Positions 1-6,899 of a stretch of 10,091 nucleotides of DNA are shown piece by piece. A program made the position numbers and the translations under genes. Each line of letters begins with the position of its first letter. Within the stretch, counting starts at the first letter, position 1. The notes below the pieces were generated by a model, which had not been told where the DNA came from, did no database searches, and was given only the letters and a program-made list of their open reading frames with translations. The stretch is from JBHGBB01 sp041946755 (GTDB lineage Bacteria; UBP4; UBA4092; JAOAEQ01): assembly GCA_041946755.1 (NCBI GenBank), contig JBHGBB010000147.1, positions 1 through 10,091 of the forward strand, in the 5' to 3' direction.

Positions 1-139
1 TAAGTAATGGTAATAAATTTTTTAAATAGAAAAAATATTGTGTAAGATTTTAATCAGATCCTCCGTCTTATTATATAGTGACTTTAAATAATACAAAAAA
101 ACGAAAAAATAGAAAACCAAATATTATCGGATTTTATAA

Positions 140-187
140 GGATTACTCTATTCACCATAAGAGAGGAGGATTATTTCATCACCATAA
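140..187 (+). repeat. Imperfect direct repeat in the leader of the large exported-protein gene
   Basis: Two similar units of about 20 bp lie at 140-160 and 168-187. Both begin GGATTA and both end in the identical 9-mer TCACCATAA, with a one-base length difference between. The 7-mer ATCGGAT also occurs twice, at 126-132 and 187-193. The rest of 1-268 is AT-rich, and I see no gene or convincing -35/-10 pair in it. The repeat could be a pair of regulator sites or simple local duplication; the sequence does not decide. Confidence 0.4.
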
Positions 188-253
188 TCGGATCATTAAT
201 TGTTGTAATCATCTTTAGTCTGCAATCATAAGTCATCAAGCTAAAATAAAAAT

Positions 254-260
254 AAGGAGG
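254..260 (+). promoter_or_regulatory. Strong Shine-Dalgarno site for the 269 start
   Basis: AAGGAGG ends 8 nt before the ATG at 269, which is near-ideal spacing. It fixes the start of the large exported protein immediately ahead of its signal peptide. The pyr genes downstream have no such site. Confidence 0.85.
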
Positions 261-268
261 AGTTTAGT

Positions 269-3200
269 ATGGCACGCAGGACTTTAGTATTGTTGTTAGC
301 AGTAGCGGTATTAGTTTCAGTATCAGTTGTAGTAGCAGCAGAATCAACCAAACCAGTAGTCCGGGAAATAGTTAACCAGCGGAATGGGAATACCCGGGTG
401 TGGGAAGTTTCAAGGCAAGTACCGGTAGTAAACGATGCAACCGGACTAACCGAAACGGTAACGGTTAAGAATCAGGTGTATGAGAAAGCCGACAACCTCT
501 GTTATAACAAAAGTGAAACTGATACCCCGGATTGGGTGCCTACCGTAGAAGCGATAACGCAAGTATCTAAATCCGGTATTGCGTATGAAGCCAAGCAGGG
601 TGGATATCAGGTAAGCTTTGCCGGAGATTTATCCGCCTCAGGCGGAGCTCCGTGGTCGATTATCTATAAGGCTAAAAACCAAACTATTCGATTAGGAGTA
701 AAGTATTTAGGGTATTATGATTCTTCTAATGGTAGTTCAGTATTTCTCACTTCTGTAGCTTCAGTGGTTCCTCAACTAGTAGCCTCAAATAGACTTATAT
801 ATCGCAATGCTTTCCCTGGAATAGATATTGAATATGTCTATACTAAAGGAGCATTTCTACAGAATGCGGTGATAAATTCGGTATCCAGCTATCAATCTCC
901 ATCGCATTATGGCTTAAATCCGGCATCAACCCAACTGATTGTAGCTACCGAAATGGATTTAGGAGAAGAATCGGCATTGAAGTTAGAGATAAACAATCAA
1001 AGATATACCGGAACCGCGCTAAAAGCCGGGAATTATCCCATAATTGTAAGTAATAGTAATACAAACAATCCGATTTGTAACTTCGCGCCGAATCAAGCGT
1101 TTGATAATAGTAGCGTAAATAGTCAGCCTGTGGAAAAAGTGAATACCAGGAGTGGTAATACAATCGCAGTCCAACAACGATTAGTCGAATTAAATGGTCG
1201 GCATTATTTAATTGAAGGAATCCCCATGCCTTGGTTAAACGCTGCTGCTTTGCCAGTAACCATTGATTATAACCTCAAGTCCGGCGGAATTAGCGGGAAT
1301 GAAACCTGGTTAAGCGGAAAGACCTATTTTATTTCCGGACCGGTCACCGTAAACAATGGGGGGATTTTAGCTATCGAACCGAATACAATTTGCAAATATA
1401 CTACCAGTAGTGAAATCGATGTAGCCGCTGGTGGAACAATTATCGCTCGAGGCGATAAATTTAACTATCTGCTTTTTACCAGTTGGAATGATAATAGTAT
1501 TGGCGAAACGATTACCGGTTCTTCAGGGTCACCGCAACCATATGATTATGCCTATGGCATTTGTCTCCAGACGAATGCTTCAAGTACTAGTCGAATAGAA
1601 TATTGTAAATTCTCATACGGATATGCAGGAGTTGTAACCTTCACAAAAGTAGATAATCCAATCCAAAATAACATCTTTCGCAATCAGTGTTCCGGTGCAA
1701 TATTAATTACTGGTAATGGAAGTAATGATGGTGTGTCCTTGAATAACAATCTGATCGTTTCTTCTTATGAAAATACTCAATATGGTATTTGTGTCGATGG
1801 ATCAGATGACGAAGACCCCTTTGTAAGCGCAGTCAATAATACCATTGATGGTCCTGGTATGGGTAATAGTGGCATGGGATTTTGTGTTTACGATGAATCC
1901 TTATCTCAAAGTTTTGTTGATTGTAAGAATAATTTAATTTCTAACTGGGACTATGGTTTAGTCGCGGTAAGTGGTGAATTTGGAACGCATTCGTATAATA
2001 AATTCTACGATGTCTCTGTTCCCTGGGAAGGAACGAGCCAAGAAACTGGTGAAACAGCCTATTCTTCAGAGTATTATTCTCTTCCTTACGATAGAGTAAA
2101 TTCACCTAATGGAAGTTATTATCTAGATCAAACAATCAATCAATATGTTGGTGCAGGTGATGGGTCGGCTAGCAATTATGGAGAACTAACGACTAAAACC
2201 ACGGTAAAACCAGCCTATAAAGCAAATGATATTTCTGCTTCAGAAACCTGGCAAAAAGTTCAACGGGATGAAGGAAATATTGATGTCGGCTACCATTATG
2301 ACCCGGTAGATATCGTAATTCAACCGACGCAAAATAATCTTATTCAAGTTACTAATGCTGCGCATTTGACTATCAATCCAGGAGTAGTAGTATCGTTTTA
2401 TCGGACCAGCGGAAGTCATGAATCGAAACTAAAGATTTATGATGATGCTCTACTCACCGCTGCCGGAGATACCACCAACTATATTCAATTTACTTCGATT
2501 TATGCCACCTCAGATGAATTACAAACGCCTTTTCGCGGTGGATTAGATACCTATGATTATTCAGCTGGGATTATTTTACATACCCAAGCAAGTACAGATA
2601 GCGATATCCAATATTGCGATTTTAAATATGCAAACACCGGGATTCGGGAATTAGAAAGAATGAATTTGAATCGACCGATTCAAAATAACTATTTTTCGCA
2701 AAATATCTATGGAATTGCTTTTGATAGCAGTGCGAATAATGTCGTCAATAATCTCTTTGAAAAGAATAAATTTGGCGTAGCGATACGATTATACGAACTC
2801 GGAAATCAGAGTCCAGAACCCAAAATTATCAGCTATATACAGAGTAATACCTTTTTTAAGAATGATACCGCCCTGTGGGTATTGAGTACTACGGTTAGCG
2901 GACAGACCACCATTGTCCGGATCGAAGATAATATTTTCGTTAGCAATTATGCCGGGTGTATCGGGAGCACCTTGAATAACGGTTATATTTTTTCCGAAAC
3001 ACGTAATAACCTATACTGGGGTAACGATACTAATGTTGATGGCAGCCGGATTGTATTGAATACCAGTAATACCGAGAATAAAGATATCATCAACGATTCT
3101 TGTCCGATGCTGGTACATAAAGCCCGATTGAACGCTGGAAATGGTGAACGCATAGAAAAATATCCGCATGATGGCTTCTATTTGGCACAAAGGACCGATG

Positions 3201-5212
3201 ATGCTTCGCGGTATCCATTCCAGATTAAGAATCTCGCATCGAGCAACGGTATCGATGCCAGTCATGCGCATCTCGGCTCATATATGAATGTTTATGTTTA
3301 TAATAATATGGCACAAAGAACCATGGTTGGTTGTTATGGGTATGGTTCTTATTATGACGGATATAGCGCTTTGACTGCAGGTAATGTTTTAATAGAGCTA
3401 GTTGGTTGTTCTACTGCTTGGTCGATTGTAGCCGGAGATTATCTAATACTCAGTTTTGGAAACAATGTATCTCTGGATACGATCAAAGTATATCTGCCAT
3501 CGATTACCATGCAACCATATCAAACATTAGAACTATGGGTCGCCCTCGATGGAAGTACCTATTATGGGGATAAAAACCGCAGTTCGACTTGGCAACTGGA
3601 ACAGGATGCCTGGTTTGCGATGGAATACGATATGCCGCGATATACCGGCAGAAATGATACCGGGTTAGCTCAGTCTGCCTATAATAGTGGAGGACGAAGT
3701 AAAGCGGTAGATAAAGGAGCGGTTAAAGTGACTACGTTAGAAGTAGACGAGGAACCAAAAACCTATACCTATTCGATTTTCGCATCTACCGGTGGAACGA
3801 AAACCGATGGTTCAACCCTGGATAGCGGTACTATTTATCGGGCTATCCCGCCTTCACTACCAACTAATACCGCAGACCCGGTTGGGAGATTAGATTTAGG
3901 ATACCATTATAACGGTAGTGTGGTATATACAACTGATGTTATGGCAACATTAGAAACCGAAGTTCAATGGTATGGTGGACAAGGAACCAAAGAGTTCAGT
4001 TTTGATGAGTATAACGAGTTTATCCTAAATGAGAAAACGCTGACTTCGGGTGCATTTAATACTTCAACACTGATTGATACGACAATGGTACTTTATCCCG
4101 TGTTGCATAAATTTTTAAACAATGGTAACACCCACTTGCTTGGAGCTGGATACCATGAAACCAATACGCCTATTAATGGATTACTTGGCGATGGTATATC
4201 AGATAAAGCAGCACAAATCTACACTGACCAATATCCATGGGATGAACAATTAGCATTAACTAGTTCACCAACCAATGGCGATATCTTTGCAGCAAGAGCG
4301 ATTTGGGCACCGGAACTAGGTGGCGCTAATGTGACGCAGAAAATAAACATTTATCGGTATCGAAATGACTTAAAAGATTGGCTCCTTATTGCTACTTATA
4401 TTCCAAATGAAGATAGGGAGTATATCCAATTTCTAGATATAAGTTTGGCAACTGACGGAACCGATGTTTGGGTTACCTGGAAGGAACAGAATTCTGATAG
4501 CGGGGATTATTCGTATATCAAAGCTGCAATCGTTCCGGCATATCCAGGTTCTCCTACATCAATTAGCGTGATAAATACTCTTGTAACTTTACCATACTGG
4601 AGTCCACCATATTATGAATCTGAACCGAATACCGCTGACCAGTTCCTTGACTTAACTTATGATGGTAATTATGAAGATGGACGTCTGATTTTTGTTGATG
4701 ATAACTACTCACCGCAACATATTCGAGTAGGACGATTTTATACAGATCGAATATATGACACAATTTCATTTAATCCGTTTGATCCTTATGATTTAAGTAA
4801 CAGTGATAACGGAATCTCACCGCGGATTGCATTTAATCCGAATGATCCTACCGATAGTGAGTTTCGAGCGTATAGTGCATATAGTATACGAGATGAATAT
4901 AATAATTACACCGGTAAATCAGCACATTTAAACGCCCAGTACCCTGATGATGAATATTGGGTAGATGAAGGGACATTTACTTACCCGAATGATTATCCGG
5001 ATGTGACCTATCAAGCGAACGGAGCAGAATTTTTAGTTTGGGCGGGGAGTAATAAAATCGAATCTAATCATGGAACGATTTATTCAGGCAGCGGTAATCT
5101 TCAATATCCACGGGTTGATACCAATGCCCTGAATAACCGGGATATTTATGCCCTTTGGCCGGATGAATATGATAATCAGATTTCGGTGATGGTTCGAGAA
5201 CTATTACCGTAA
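269..5212 (+). CDS. Very large secreted protein with two β-helix modules and a propeller-like C-terminus
   Basis: This 1647-residue protein starts with a Sec signal peptide: MARR, then a hydrophobic run, with probable cleavage after VVAA near residue 24. Residues 178-189 read YRNAFPGIDIEY, resembling the 'PGID-Y' signature of N-terminal domains in many large bacterial surface proteins. Residues of about 345-600 and 683-920 look like right-handed parallel β-helices: each begins with a 'vtV..GgiLaIePnt' type strand and has Asn-rich turns. The two are related (YDY at 425 and 762, PIQNN at 464 and 803). GYHY motifs follow near 674 and 1210. Residues of about 1000-1130 may be a β-sandwich. Residues of about 1290-1647 resemble propeller blades. 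I see no lipobox, transmembrane anchor or sorting signal that I recognise. A surface or extracellular structural or glycan-binding role is inference; no catalytic site is evident. The stop is TAA, 10 nt before the next remnant gene. Confidence 0.85.
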   Translation: MARRTLVLLLAVAVLVSVSVVVAAESTKPVVREIVNQRNGNTRVWEVSRQVPVVNDATGLTETVTVKNQVYEKADNLCYNKSETDTPDWVPTVEAITQVSKSGIAYEAKQGGYQVSFAGDLSASGGAPWSIIYKAKNQTIRLGVKYLGYYDSSNGSSVFLTSVASVVPQLVASNRLIYRNAFPGIDIEYVYTKGAFLQNAVINSVSSYQSPSHYGLNPASTQLIVATEMDLGEESALKLEINNQRYTGTALKAGNYPIIVSNSNTNNPICNFAPNQAFDNSSVNSQPVEKVNTRSGNTIAVQQRLVELNGRHYLIEGIPMPWLNAAALPVTIDYNLKSGGISGNETWLSGKTYFISGPVTVNNGGILAIEPNTICKYTTSSEIDVAAGGTIIARGDKFNYLLFTSWNDNSIGETITGSSGSPQPYDYAYGICLQTNASSTSRIEYCKFSYGYAGVVTFTKVDNPIQNNIFRNQCSGAILITGNGSNDGVSLNNNLIVSSYENTQYGICVDGSDDEDPFVSAVNNTIDGPGMGNSGMGFCVYDESLSQSFVDCKNNLISNWDYGLVAVSGEFGTHSYNKFYDVSVPWEGTSQETGETAYSSEYYSLPYDRVNSPNGSYYLDQTINQYVGAGDGSASNYGELTTKTTVKPAYKANDISASETWQKVQRDEGNIDVGYHYDPVDIVIQPTQNNLIQVTNAAHLTINPGVVVSFYRTSGSHESKLKIYDDALLTAAGDTTNYIQFTSIYATSDELQTPFRGGLDTYDYSAGIILHTQASTDSDIQYCDFKYANTGIRELERMNLNRPIQNNYFSQNIYGIAFDSSANNVVNNLFEKNKFGVAIRLYELGNQSPEPKIISYIQSNTFFKNDTALWVLSTTVSGQTTIVRIEDNIFVSNYAGCIGSTLNNGYIFSETRNNLYWGNDTNVDGSRIVLNTSNTENKDIINDSCPMLVHKARLNAGNGERIEKYPHDGFYLAQRTDDASRYPFQIKNLASSNGIDASHAHLGSYMNVYVYNNMAQRTMVGCYGYGSYYDGYSALTAGNVLIELVGCSTAWSIVAGDYLILSFGNNVSLDTIKVYLPSITMQPYQTLELWVALDGSTYYGDKNRSSTWQLEQDAWFAMEYDMPRYTGRNDTGLAQSAYNSGGRSKAVDKGAVKVTTLEVDEEPKTYTYSIFASTGGTKTDGSTLDSGTIYRAIPPSLPTNTADPVGRLDLGYHYNGSVVYTTDVMATLETEVQWYGGQGTKEFSFDEYNEFILNEKTLTSGAFNTSTLIDTTMVLYPVLHKFLNNGNTHLLGAGYHETNTPINGLLGDGISDKAAQIYTDQYPWDEQLALTSSPTNGDIFAARAIWAPELGGANVTQKINIYRYRNDLKDWLLIATYIPNEDREYIQFLDISLATDGTDVWVTWKEQNSDSGDYSYIKAAIVPAYPGSPTSISVINTLVTLPYWSPPYYESEPNTADQFLDLTYDGNYEDGRLIFVDDNYSPQHIRVGRFYTDRIYDTISFNPFDPYDLSNSDNGISPRIAFNPNDPTDSEFRAYSAYSIRDEYNNYTGKSAHLNAQYPDDEYWVDEGTFTYPNDYPDVTYQANGAEFLVWAGSNKIESNHGTIYSGSGNLQYPRVDTNALNNRDIYALWPDEYDNQISVMVRELLP

Positions 5213-5268
5213 AAAAGGAAAAATGTATAGTAAGAAGCTTTCAATATTTTATTGTAATATTCATACTC

Positions 5269-5299
5269 CTGCTGGGCACTTATGTTTAGTGCCCAGCAG
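5269..5299 (+). other. Perfect 12-bp hairpin just after the large gene
   Basis: CTGCTGGGCACT (5269-5280) and AGTGCCCAGCAG (5288-5299) are exact reverse complements around a 7-nt loop. The structure lies 57 nt after the large gene's stop, inside the signal-peptide part of the pseudogene, and the second frameshift falls in its loop. No real T-run follows (CCCTTTAATT), so it is at best an atypical terminator or a 3'-end stabiliser. Confidence 0.6.
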
Positions 5300-5923
5300 C
5301 CCTTTAATTATGAAGCATGGACATTATATATTACCACTACTTATCAAACCAGAAGTCCCTTTTACGGATTTAATTTTACCCCTGATGAAAAATAGGTTTC
5401 TTTTACGGTGATGACGCAGTAACTCCTAGCGGCGGAGATTTATCGGTCATGCAAATCGATAGTACCTTTAACATTACTACTACCCAAGTATTTGATATTC
5501 CCGGACATGGTATAAATGATCTTGCCGTATCTAACGATAATTGATATGTTTGGGCATCAGCGTTTTATGGTGGGATAGCTTTATATACTATCGATACCAT
5601 AGATAATCTTACCGATACCGGGAACCGATATTATAAGGGTGGGACGGCATTTATCAGGAAAACTCCTGATGATCGTATGTTGATTGCCTGTTATGAAGAT
5701 AATATTTCCCCATATTGGTATGAAACCTTCGCGACTGCTTGGATAAATGACGATGGCAGTGGGTATACCTTTACTATGGATTCCGTTTATCCGAATCCAG
5801 GAGTTATCCAAGATGCGGTCATTGTCCCTGTCTATGTCACAGGAATTCCAGAAGAGTTGTGGAAAGACATTCCCATAGAGAATCCGGTTAATTCTTCCAA
5901 GGAAATTATTGATTGTTCTTTTT

Positions 5924-5954
5924 CTGACCTAACTTCGTTAAACTTCGTCAGGTA
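5924..5954 (+). repeat. Short palindromic element, copy 1 (degenerate)
   Basis: This copy shares the 14-mer CTTCGTCAGGTAAA with a second copy 270 bp downstream. It has a degenerate inverted counterpart (CTGACC) at its left end. It supplies the last codons and the TAA of the pseudogene's final frame, suggesting insertion into, or erosion up to, the gene's 3' end. The size and arrangement resemble REP-like elements. Confidence 0.5.
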
Positions 5955-6045
5955 AACTTCTGACTTCTAACATATATTTTTTATCGTACTACCACTATTT
6001 ATCTTATTACAAAACTGTAATTGTACTGGAGAGAGAATAAAGCTG

Positions 6046-6084
6046 ATCAGAACAGCCTTGCTTCTAAGCCGGGGTTGATCTGAT
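6046..6084 (+). other. Long imperfect hairpin upstream of pyrR
   Basis: ATCAGA (6046-6051) pairs with TCTGAT (6079-6084). After one A-A mismatch, 6053-6057 pairs with 6073-6077, including one G-T pair, and T-G pairs can extend the stem at 6058-6059. The loop can form a further GCT/AGC mini-stem. No T-run follows. If transcription of pyrR starts upstream, this would be a leader structure. I do not see the conserved sequence of known PyrR-binding loops in it. The surrounding 5956-6197 contains no gene I can support. Confidence 0.45.
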
Positions 6085-6103
6085 TTGGATAATCTGACAT
6101 TTA

Positions 6104-6133
6104 TTGACCAAACAATAAAAAATATTTCATAAC
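6104..6133 (+). promoter_or_regulatory. Candidate σ70-type promoter for the pyr cluster
   Basis: TTGACC (6104-6109) is followed after 18 nt by CATAAC (6128-6133), a five-of-six -35 and a four-of-six -10. A second TTGACC at 6139-6144 has TAAGAT 18 nt further on (6163-6168), so start-site choice is uncertain. Either would give a leader of roughly 90-120 nt before pyrR. The region is AT-rich, so chance matches are likely. Confidence 0.35.
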
Positions 6134-6197
6134 TAGGGTTGACCGAACCAAGGTTTTTACGATAAGATTTTTTCGAAATAAGATTAATGCAATCGCG

Positions 6198-6225
6198 ACC
6201 TGACTACGCTAAAGCTTCGTCAGGT
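6198..6225 (+). repeat. Short palindromic element, copy 2
   Basis: This 28-bp element has perfect 7-bp inverted ends, ACCTGAC at 6198-6204 and GTCAGGT at 6219-6225, around a centre containing AAGCTT. It shares CTTCGTCAGGTAAA with copy 1 at 5924-5954. It lies 36 nt before pyrR, so it would be in the pyrR 5' leader if the proposed promoters are correct. Confidence 0.6.
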
Positions 6226-6261
6226 AAAATTTGAAATAGTCTAACAACGGACAACTGTTCT

Positions 6262-6807
6262 ATGGCTTGGATAGAAAAAAAAGAACTTATGGACGCGGCA
6301 ACCATCGACCGCACCTTAAACCGGATGGTACATGAGATAATCGAAAAGAACCCGGAGTTAGGGAAATTAGCGTTAATCGGGATTCGGACTCGGGGTATCT
6401 ATTTAGCCGAACGGCTCCAGAAGAAACTTATTGAAACCACCAAAACCGAGATACCGTTAGGTACTTTGGATATCACCATGTATCGAGATGATTTAAGCCG
6501 GTTGGGGTATCATCCGGTAGTAGGAGAAACCAACCTGCCGTTTGATATCGATGATAAACGTATCCTGTTAGTAGACGATGTATTATATACCGGCAGAACT
6601 ATCCGGGCAGCGTTAGATGCCCTAATGGATTATGGCCGGCCGGCGAGTATCCAACTAGCGGTATTACTCGACCGCGGACATCGGGAATTGCCGATTTCCG
6701 CCGATTTTGTTGGGAGAACCATTCCTACCGCAAAACAAGAACAGGTGCAGGTTAAATTAGCGGAAATAGATAAGATTGACCAAGTTGTGATAGCGGAACA
6801 ACAATAG
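6262..6807 (+). CDS. pyrR: PyrR, pyrimidine operon regulator / uracil phosphoribosyltransferase
   Basis: PyrR binds UMP and PRPP and controls pyrimidine biosynthesis genes, usually by binding pyr mRNA; many members also convert uracil plus PRPP to UMP. The 181-residue length is normal. The PRPP-binding loop is VDDVLYTGRT at residues 104-113. The family motif YRDDLSRLG begins at residue 74, and GIRTRG occurs near residue 40. The C-terminal part (LLDRGHRELPISADFVGRTI) is also typical. The N-terminus from the 6262 ATG aligns in style with known PyrR starts (a KELMDA-like beginning), but no Shine-Dalgarno site precedes it. It is first in a cluster with pyrB and pyrC, which supports a regulatory role. 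No textbook PyrR binding site or attenuator terminator is visible upstream, so its target RNA here is unknown. Confidence 0.95.
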   Translation: MAWIEKKELMDAATIDRTLNRMVHEIIEKNPELGKLALIGIRTRGIYLAERLQKKLIETTKTEIPLGTLDITMYRDDLSRLGYHPVVGETNLPFDIDDKRILLVDDVLYTGRTIRAALDALMDYGRPASIQLAVLLDRGHRELPISADFVGRTIPTAKQEQVQVKLAEIDKIDQVVIAEQQ

Positions 6808-6819
6808 TAAATCCCATTA

Positions 6820-6890
6820 GCCACGGAGACACTGAGACACTGAGAACAAAAAATTGATAGATTCTCTCTGTGACTCAGTGACTCTGTGGC
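6820..6890 (+). repeat. Octamer-built inverted repeat between pyrR and pyrB
   Basis: The left arm has three tandem octamers, CACGGAGA, CACTGAGA and CACTGAGA (6822-6845). The right arm, read on the minus strand, has CACAGAGT, CACTGAGT and CACAGAGA (6888-6865). Outer GC flanks extend the pairing. Of the first 26 paired positions, 22 are complementary and one more is a G-T pair. The loop is AT-rich, about 15 nt. It begins 12 nt after the pyrR stop and ends 9 nt before the pyrB ATG, taking the place of a ribosome binding site. No T-run follows. I recall similar 'CACAGAG' strings between genes in environmental genomes but cannot verify that here. Confidence 0.8.
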
Positions 6891-6899
6891 AATCTTAAT

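Larger units (their letters stand above)
5223..5955 (+). pseudogene. Decayed gene for an exported protein (three frameshifts and one nonsense codon)
   Basis: No single frame is open, but joining frames gives a plausible protein. It starts MYSKK at the 5223 ATG (AAGGA at 5215-5219). The frame then shifts near 5238 into FQYFIVIFILLLGTY (5239-5283), a hydrophobic signal-peptide core. A second shift in 5284-5287 leads into FSAQQPFNYEAW, where FSA before QQ would be a signal peptidase site. That frame runs to DEK and a TAG at 5393. Adding one A to the run of five at 5388-5392 restores reading as IGFFYGDDAV from 5392. An in-frame TGA stands at 5542-5544, after which the frame is open to TAA at 5953. 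The text around the TGA (NDLAVSNDN, then YVWASAFYG) resembles propeller-like strands in the C-terminal part of the preceding large protein. The last residues are encoded by a short palindromic repeat, so the original C-terminus is probably lost. Sequencing error is possible, but four lesions in about 320 bp between intact genes favour true decay. Confidence 0.75.

Noticed and set aside
161..187. Leader peptide after the strong GAGGAGG at 163-169
   Set aside because: No ATG, GTG or TTG lies at a usable distance downstream, and the only rare-start reading stops within five codons.
5223..5411. A separate 62-residue protein
   Set aside because: Only its first few codons look authentic. The rest is the wrong frame of the decayed gene, whose other frames carry the signal-peptide core and the mature start.
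5542..5544. TGA read as an amino acid (alternative genetic code)
   Set aside because: The intact genes end with TAA or TAG, and reading through this TGA would give a sensible protein. However, it is the only internal TGA in a frame I can support, it lies in a gene that also has three frameshifts, and about 2,700 intact codons nearby contain none and use TGG for Trp. A nonsense mutation is simpler.
5677..5955. A separate 92-residue protein starting at an internal ATG
   Set aside because: The protein-like frame continues upstream of this ATG, past the TGA at 5542, to 5389, and no ribosome binding site precedes 5677. It is the tail of the pseudogene.
6022..6050. PyrR-binding loop at TACTGGAGAGAGAATAAAGC
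   Set aside because: It has a GAGAG core as in known PyrR sites, but the conserved UCC before it and GGYU after it are absent, and the core does not sit in a suitable hairpin loop.
6820..6890. CRISPR array or intrinsic terminator
   Set aside because: The units are 8 nt without spacers, which excludes CRISPR. The stem is not followed by a T-run, so a standard terminator is not supported.
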